DNA from: Natrialbaceae archaeon B1-Br10_E2g27
GTDB taxonomy: Archaea; Halobacteriota; Halobacteria; Halobacteriales; Natrialbaceae
Length of the DNA stretch: 9,949 nt
Direction: 5' to 3'
Assembly: GCA_001563885.1 (NCBI GenBank)
Contig: LKMM01000069.1
Coordinates: 1 to 9,949 of the forward strand
Position 1 is the first letter of the stretch. Each line of letters starts with the position of its first letter. A program made the position numbers and the translations under genes. Positions 7,402 through 9,949 of this stretch are shown here, piece after piece. A model generated the notes under the pieces. It did not search any database and had not been told where the DNA came from. It was given only the letters and a program-made list of their open reading frames with translations.

Positions 7402-9735
7402 ATGGAGTTCTCGAGAGACCGGATCCAGGTACTGTATGAAATATCGCTATCTATCGGGCCGGAGGAAACGCTCGTCGAAACCGCTCAGAACGCACTGACA
7501 GCCTACCTTCAGAAACTGAACTGTTCAGCCGGGGCTGTTGTCGAAACCAGGCCAGACACCCCTACGGTCGACGTAGTGGCGTCTGTTCCAACTACTCCAT
7601 CTATCAACGAAACGTTACAGGCTGGCATCGATGCACTCGAGGGCCCCGATGGACTCGTCACAGCTGACCTCCCGGTCCAGAGCCACGGAGAAGATACGAG
7701 CCAGTACTCCATACTGGACCTGCCGGAGTTCGGTGTCTTGGTTCTGGTCACCGGCGGACACCACCTCGATGGCGAGATGATTTCGGCATTGCAACCGCTC
7801 AACGAGAAACTCGCAGATGCCTGTCGGGGTCGGCGCACCAAAGAACAGCTTCGAGCGGAGCGTGATCGCTTCGAAACGCTGTTCGAAACGATTCCGGAAC
7901 CAGTCGCCAGCATCTCGGTTGAGGACGGTAAACCGCTCGTTAAAAATGCCAACCCTATGTTCGAGGAAACGTTCGGTGCCGACGGCTCCGAGCAGGAGCC
8001 ACCACTCGAGTCGCTACTCGATACCGAATCCGGGCCCGAAGATAGCGAGTCGGCCGGCCACACTGAGATACTGAAACGCGAACTCGAATGTGAGACTGTC
8101 GACGGCCGTCGATGGTTTACGCTTCGATCCGCGCCCGTCGATGACGTCGAGACGCGACTCGAGTTGTTTGCACTGTTCGTCGACGTGACCGACAAACGCA
8201 GACGCCAGCGAACCTTAGAGCAGTTATACCAGCGTGTTCGGTCGTTTCTCGAGGAGACAGACCCACAGGCTGTCTGTCAGCGAGCCGCCGAGGTCGCGTG
8301 TGAGGTACTCGGATTTGCTGGCAGCCAAATTTCACTATACGATCGTCGACAACAGGGGTTGGTTCCGGTCGCAACGGCCGGTGATGGTTTCGATCGATTC
8401 GGTGACACGACAGGACACTATGACAGTCGGGATGGGGTGCTCTGGGACGTGTATCGATCGGACGATCCAGTGACGATCGATGACGCTGAGCGTTCCGGCC
8501 GGCGGTTCGTGTTTCCAATCGACGGCCACGGTGTCTTCGTTATGCTGTCTGAACAGCCATCACCGGGTAATTCTGAGCGGTACTTTGGACAGTTGCTGTC
8601 GACGATGCTCCGGACGGCGTTAGATCGGGTCGAGCGCGAACGAACCTTACACGCGATCCAGAAAACGACGACTGAACTCGTCCGAGAAACGAACAGCGAC
8701 ACGTTAGGTGAGACGCTCATCGAGCGTACCGCAGAGACGTTTTCGATGCCGATACTGGGGCTATGGGAGTACGACGAACTCGAAGGCGTGTTTCGACCAG
8801 CCTGTTCGACAGCCGAAACTGCTACCCTCTGTGAGGAAATCGCCCAACTCGGGCCGGATGAGACGACCGCCTGGGAGGCGTTTACGGCCGGTGAGCCACG
8901 ACTGGTCGACTCGAGTGGTGATCCAGGTGGTGCCTACGATGCCGTCCCGGAGGTCCGATCAGAACTCATCGTCCCAGTCGGGTCGTATGGAATCGTCGCG
9001 GCGGGCTCTCGACTCGACGCTGATTTCACCCAGTCGGAACTCGAGTTGTTACAGACGCTAGCGACGAGTGCAGAACTTGCAATCTCACTCGGCGAGCAAC
9101 GCCGTGACCTCGAGATTCTCGATCAGGTACTCGCCCGCGTACTTCGACACAACATCAGAAATGATCTCAACGTAATCACCGGATCGGCAAAACAGATGAG
9201 AAAGCAGTGTGGCACCTGTTCGGACCTGATCGACCGGATCGTCAGGACGGGCGATAGGTTACAACTTACTGCAGAGAACGCACACAAGATGCGCCGGATC
9301 GTCGACCGACGAGGGCAACAGACGACGGTCGATCTGGCCGATGTTATCGACGGTGTAGTCGCCGAAATCGCCACCCAGCATCCATCCGCCGAGATCACCG
9401 TCGACCGAGCCGACGACATACAGTGTACGGCCCATCCCGATATCGATGAGGCGATAGCCCAGTTGCTCGAAAACAGTATCGAACACAGCCCAGCGTCGGA
9501 TCCCAGCGTCTGCGTTCGCGCCACAGCGAGAGACGATGATGTTCTCCTACAGATCAGTGATAATGGACCCGGCATCCCGCAGGAAGAACTGAAGCCACTC
9601 GAACAGAACGAGGAAACGATGTTGACACACGGAAGCGGGGTTGGACTTTGGATCGTCGACCGACTCGTCGATTACTCAAACGGCTCTCTGTCGTTCGAAA
9701 CCGACGACGGGACGACTGCCATGATCCGGCTGTAA
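7402..9735 (+). CDS. Multi-sensor soluble histidine kinase partnered with FIST protein
   Basis: This is a 777-aa cytosolic kinase with no membrane segment. A divergent GAF-like region (about 6-140) is followed by a helical linker, a PAS domain (about 152-268, ending ALFVDVTDKRRR), a GAF domain (about 275-412) and a second, weaker GAF (about 420-565). The dimerisation domain carries phospho-accepting H583 in LRHNIRNDLN, the haloarchaeal-type H-box, unlike the SHDLRNPL form of the other kinase here. The ATPase domain (about 645-777) has an N-box LLENSIEH (N691), a G1 box SDNGPGIP (719-726) and a G2 box GSGVGLWIV (744-752), so it should be active. A CGTC motif (603-606) lies just after the H-box helix. 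The gene starts 2 nt after the FIST stop without its own ribosome binding site, implying translational coupling. No adjacent response regulator is present, so its partner is unknown. Confidence 0.92.
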   Translation: MEFSRDRIQVLYEISLSIGPEETLVETAQNALTAYLQKLNCSAGAVVETRPDTPTVDVVASVPTTPSINETLQAGIDALEGPDGLVTADLPVQSHGEDTSQYSILDLPEFGVLVLVTGGHHLDGEMISALQPLNEKLADACRGRRTKEQLRAERDRFETLFETIPEPVASISVEDGKPLVKNANPMFEETFGADGSEQEPPLESLLDTESGPEDSESAGHTEILKRELECETVDGRRWFTLRSAPVDDVETRLELFALFVDVTDKRRRQRTLEQLYQRVRSFLEETDPQAVCQRAAEVACEVLGFAGSQISLYDRRQQGLVPVATAGDGFDRFGDTTGHYDSRDGVLWDVYRSDDPVTIDDAERSGRRFVFPIDGHGVFVMLSEQPSPGNSERYFGQLLSTMLRTALDRVERERTLHAIQKTTTELVRETNSDTLGETLIERTAETFSMPILGLWEYDELEGVFRPACSTAETATLCEEIAQLGPDETTAWEAFTAGEPRLVDSSGDPGGAYDAVPEVRSELIVPVGSYGIVAAGSRLDADFTQSELELLQTLATSAELAISLGEQRRDLEILDQVLARVLRHNIRNDLNVITGSAKQMRKQCGTCSDLIDRIVRTGDRLQLTAENAHKMRRIVDRRGQQTTVDLADVIDGVVAEIATQHPSAEITVDRADDIQCTAHPDIDEAIAQLLENSIEHSPASDPSVCVRATARDDDVLLQISDNGPGIPQEELKPLEQNEETMLTHGSGVGLWIVDRLVDYSNGSLSFETDDGTTAMIRL

Positions 9736-9861
9736 TGGAACGGTCCACTCGAGGACGGGGCTCGGAACAACGACTACGAGACAGATAGTGACGACAGCAG
9801 AACTCAGGGCGTGGTGTTTCGAGTGAAGTACCCCGCGCACGGTGGCGCGGGGCGTCCGTGT
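9736..9861. other. Non-coding DNA downstream of the second kinase
   Basis: This short stretch lies between the kinase stop and the minus-strand reading frame at the window edge. No T-run suitable as an archaeal terminator for the kinase is seen. Its right part carries the GC hairpin described separately. A 17-codon frame beginning on the TAATG at 9733-9737 is basic and not convincing as a gene. Confidence 0.4.
9831..9852. repeat. Perfect 8-bp GC hairpin
   Basis: CCCCGCGC (9831-9838) and GCGCGGGG (9845-9852) are exact inverted copies around a 6-nt loop. There is no T-run on either side, so it does not resemble a classical terminator. It is located just 3' of the minus-strand frame ending at 9862, which favours an insertion-sequence end or a structured RNA 3' end. 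Confidence 0.6.
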
Positions 9862-9949
9862 TTAGTCCTGCACAACTGACGCAACGGACTTTAATTCCTC
9901 CCGCGCTCGGCAGCTGCCTTGCGCCGACGTTCCGTGTCGGTTAACACCC
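9862..9949 (-). CDS. C-terminal fragment of an unidentified protein, possibly TnpB
   Basis: The last 28 codons of a minus-strand frame enter from the right edge and stop with TAA at 9862-9864. The visible residues (beginning GVNRHGTSAQ and ending SVASVVQD) contain one cysteine and several basic residues and are less acidic than the neighbouring genes. They would fit the poorly conserved tail of a haloarchaeal TnpB-family protein, but there is no zinc-finger or catalytic motif to prove it. The hairpin 9 nt downstream is the main support. The start lies outside the window. Confidence 0.35.
   Translation of the reverse strand, partial: GVNRHGTSAQGSCRAREELKSVASVVQD

Larger units (their letters stand above)
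9823..9949 (-). mobile_element. Possible right end of an IS200/IS605-family (TnpB-type) element, truncated by the window
   Basis: Read on the minus strand, a reading frame ends at 9862 and 9 nt later a perfect 8-bp GC hairpin begins, followed by GGGGTACTTCAC-like sequence. A tnpB gene ending close to a subterminal hairpin is the usual right-end layout of IS200/IS605 elements, whose transposition uses hairpins rather than terminal inverted repeats. The outer boundary is estimated at about 9823-9830. Only the last 28 codons of the frame are visible and they contain no diagnostic catalytic motif, so this is tentative. The alternative is an ordinary gene followed by a hairpin. Confidence 0.35.

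Noticed and set aside
9735..9788. 17-codon frame starting on the TAATG at the end of the second kinase
   Set aside because: The peptide is short and arginine-rich, unlike other proteins here, and there is no ribosome binding site beyond the stop/start overlap.

Overview
The window looks like chromosomal DNA from a halophilic archaeon, probably of the Natrialba/Haloterrigena/Natrinema type. The predicted proteins are strongly acidic and GC content is high. The hexamer CTCGAG recurs throughout the coding DNA. The response regulator ends in a HalX-type tail, a haloarchaeal domain, and one kinase has the RHNxRNDL-type H-box common in haloarchaeal kinases. Promoter elements are archaeal TATA boxes, with one apparently leaderless gene.

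Layout. (1) Positions 1-1962 (+): a 5'-truncated 3-hydroxyacyl-CoA dehydrogenase/enoyl-CoA hydratase fusion of fatty-acid beta-oxidation. (2) 1963-2160: AT-rich promoter region and a good ribosome binding site. (3) 2161-2730 (+): a REC-HalX response regulator. It is convergent with, and overlaps by 22 bp, (4) 2709-4673 (-): a soluble histidine kinase with degenerate receiver, GAF, PAS, HisKA and HATPase regions. (5) 4832-5983 (-): an acyl-CoA dehydrogenase, probably transcribed leaderless. (6) 5984-6289: a divergent intergenic region with a 17-bp palindrome. (7) 6290-7399 (+): a FIST-domain sensory protein, followed after 2 nt by (8) 7402-9735 (+): a large soluble GAF/PAS/GAF/GAF histidine kinase. 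(9) 9736-9949: non-coding DNA running into a strong GC hairpin and the C-terminal end of a minus-strand reading frame that may be the right end of an IS200/IS605-type (TnpB) element.

How it fits together. Two catabolic genes (an acyl-CoA dehydrogenase and a bifunctional hydratase/dehydrogenase) catalyse three of the four steps of beta-oxidation. They flank or interleave with signalling genes: a response regulator without a DNA-binding domain and two cytosolic histidine kinases, neither with a membrane segment. The most system-like unit is the FIST-kinase bicistron. FIST is a predicted small-ligand-sensing module, and here it is encoded as a separate protein almost fused to a kinase that carries several sensor domains of its own. 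No response regulator is encoded beside that pair. The only receiver with intact phosphorylation residues in the window is the REC-HalX protein about 3.5 kb away. Any link between the signalling genes and fatty-acid catabolism is an inference from proximity only.
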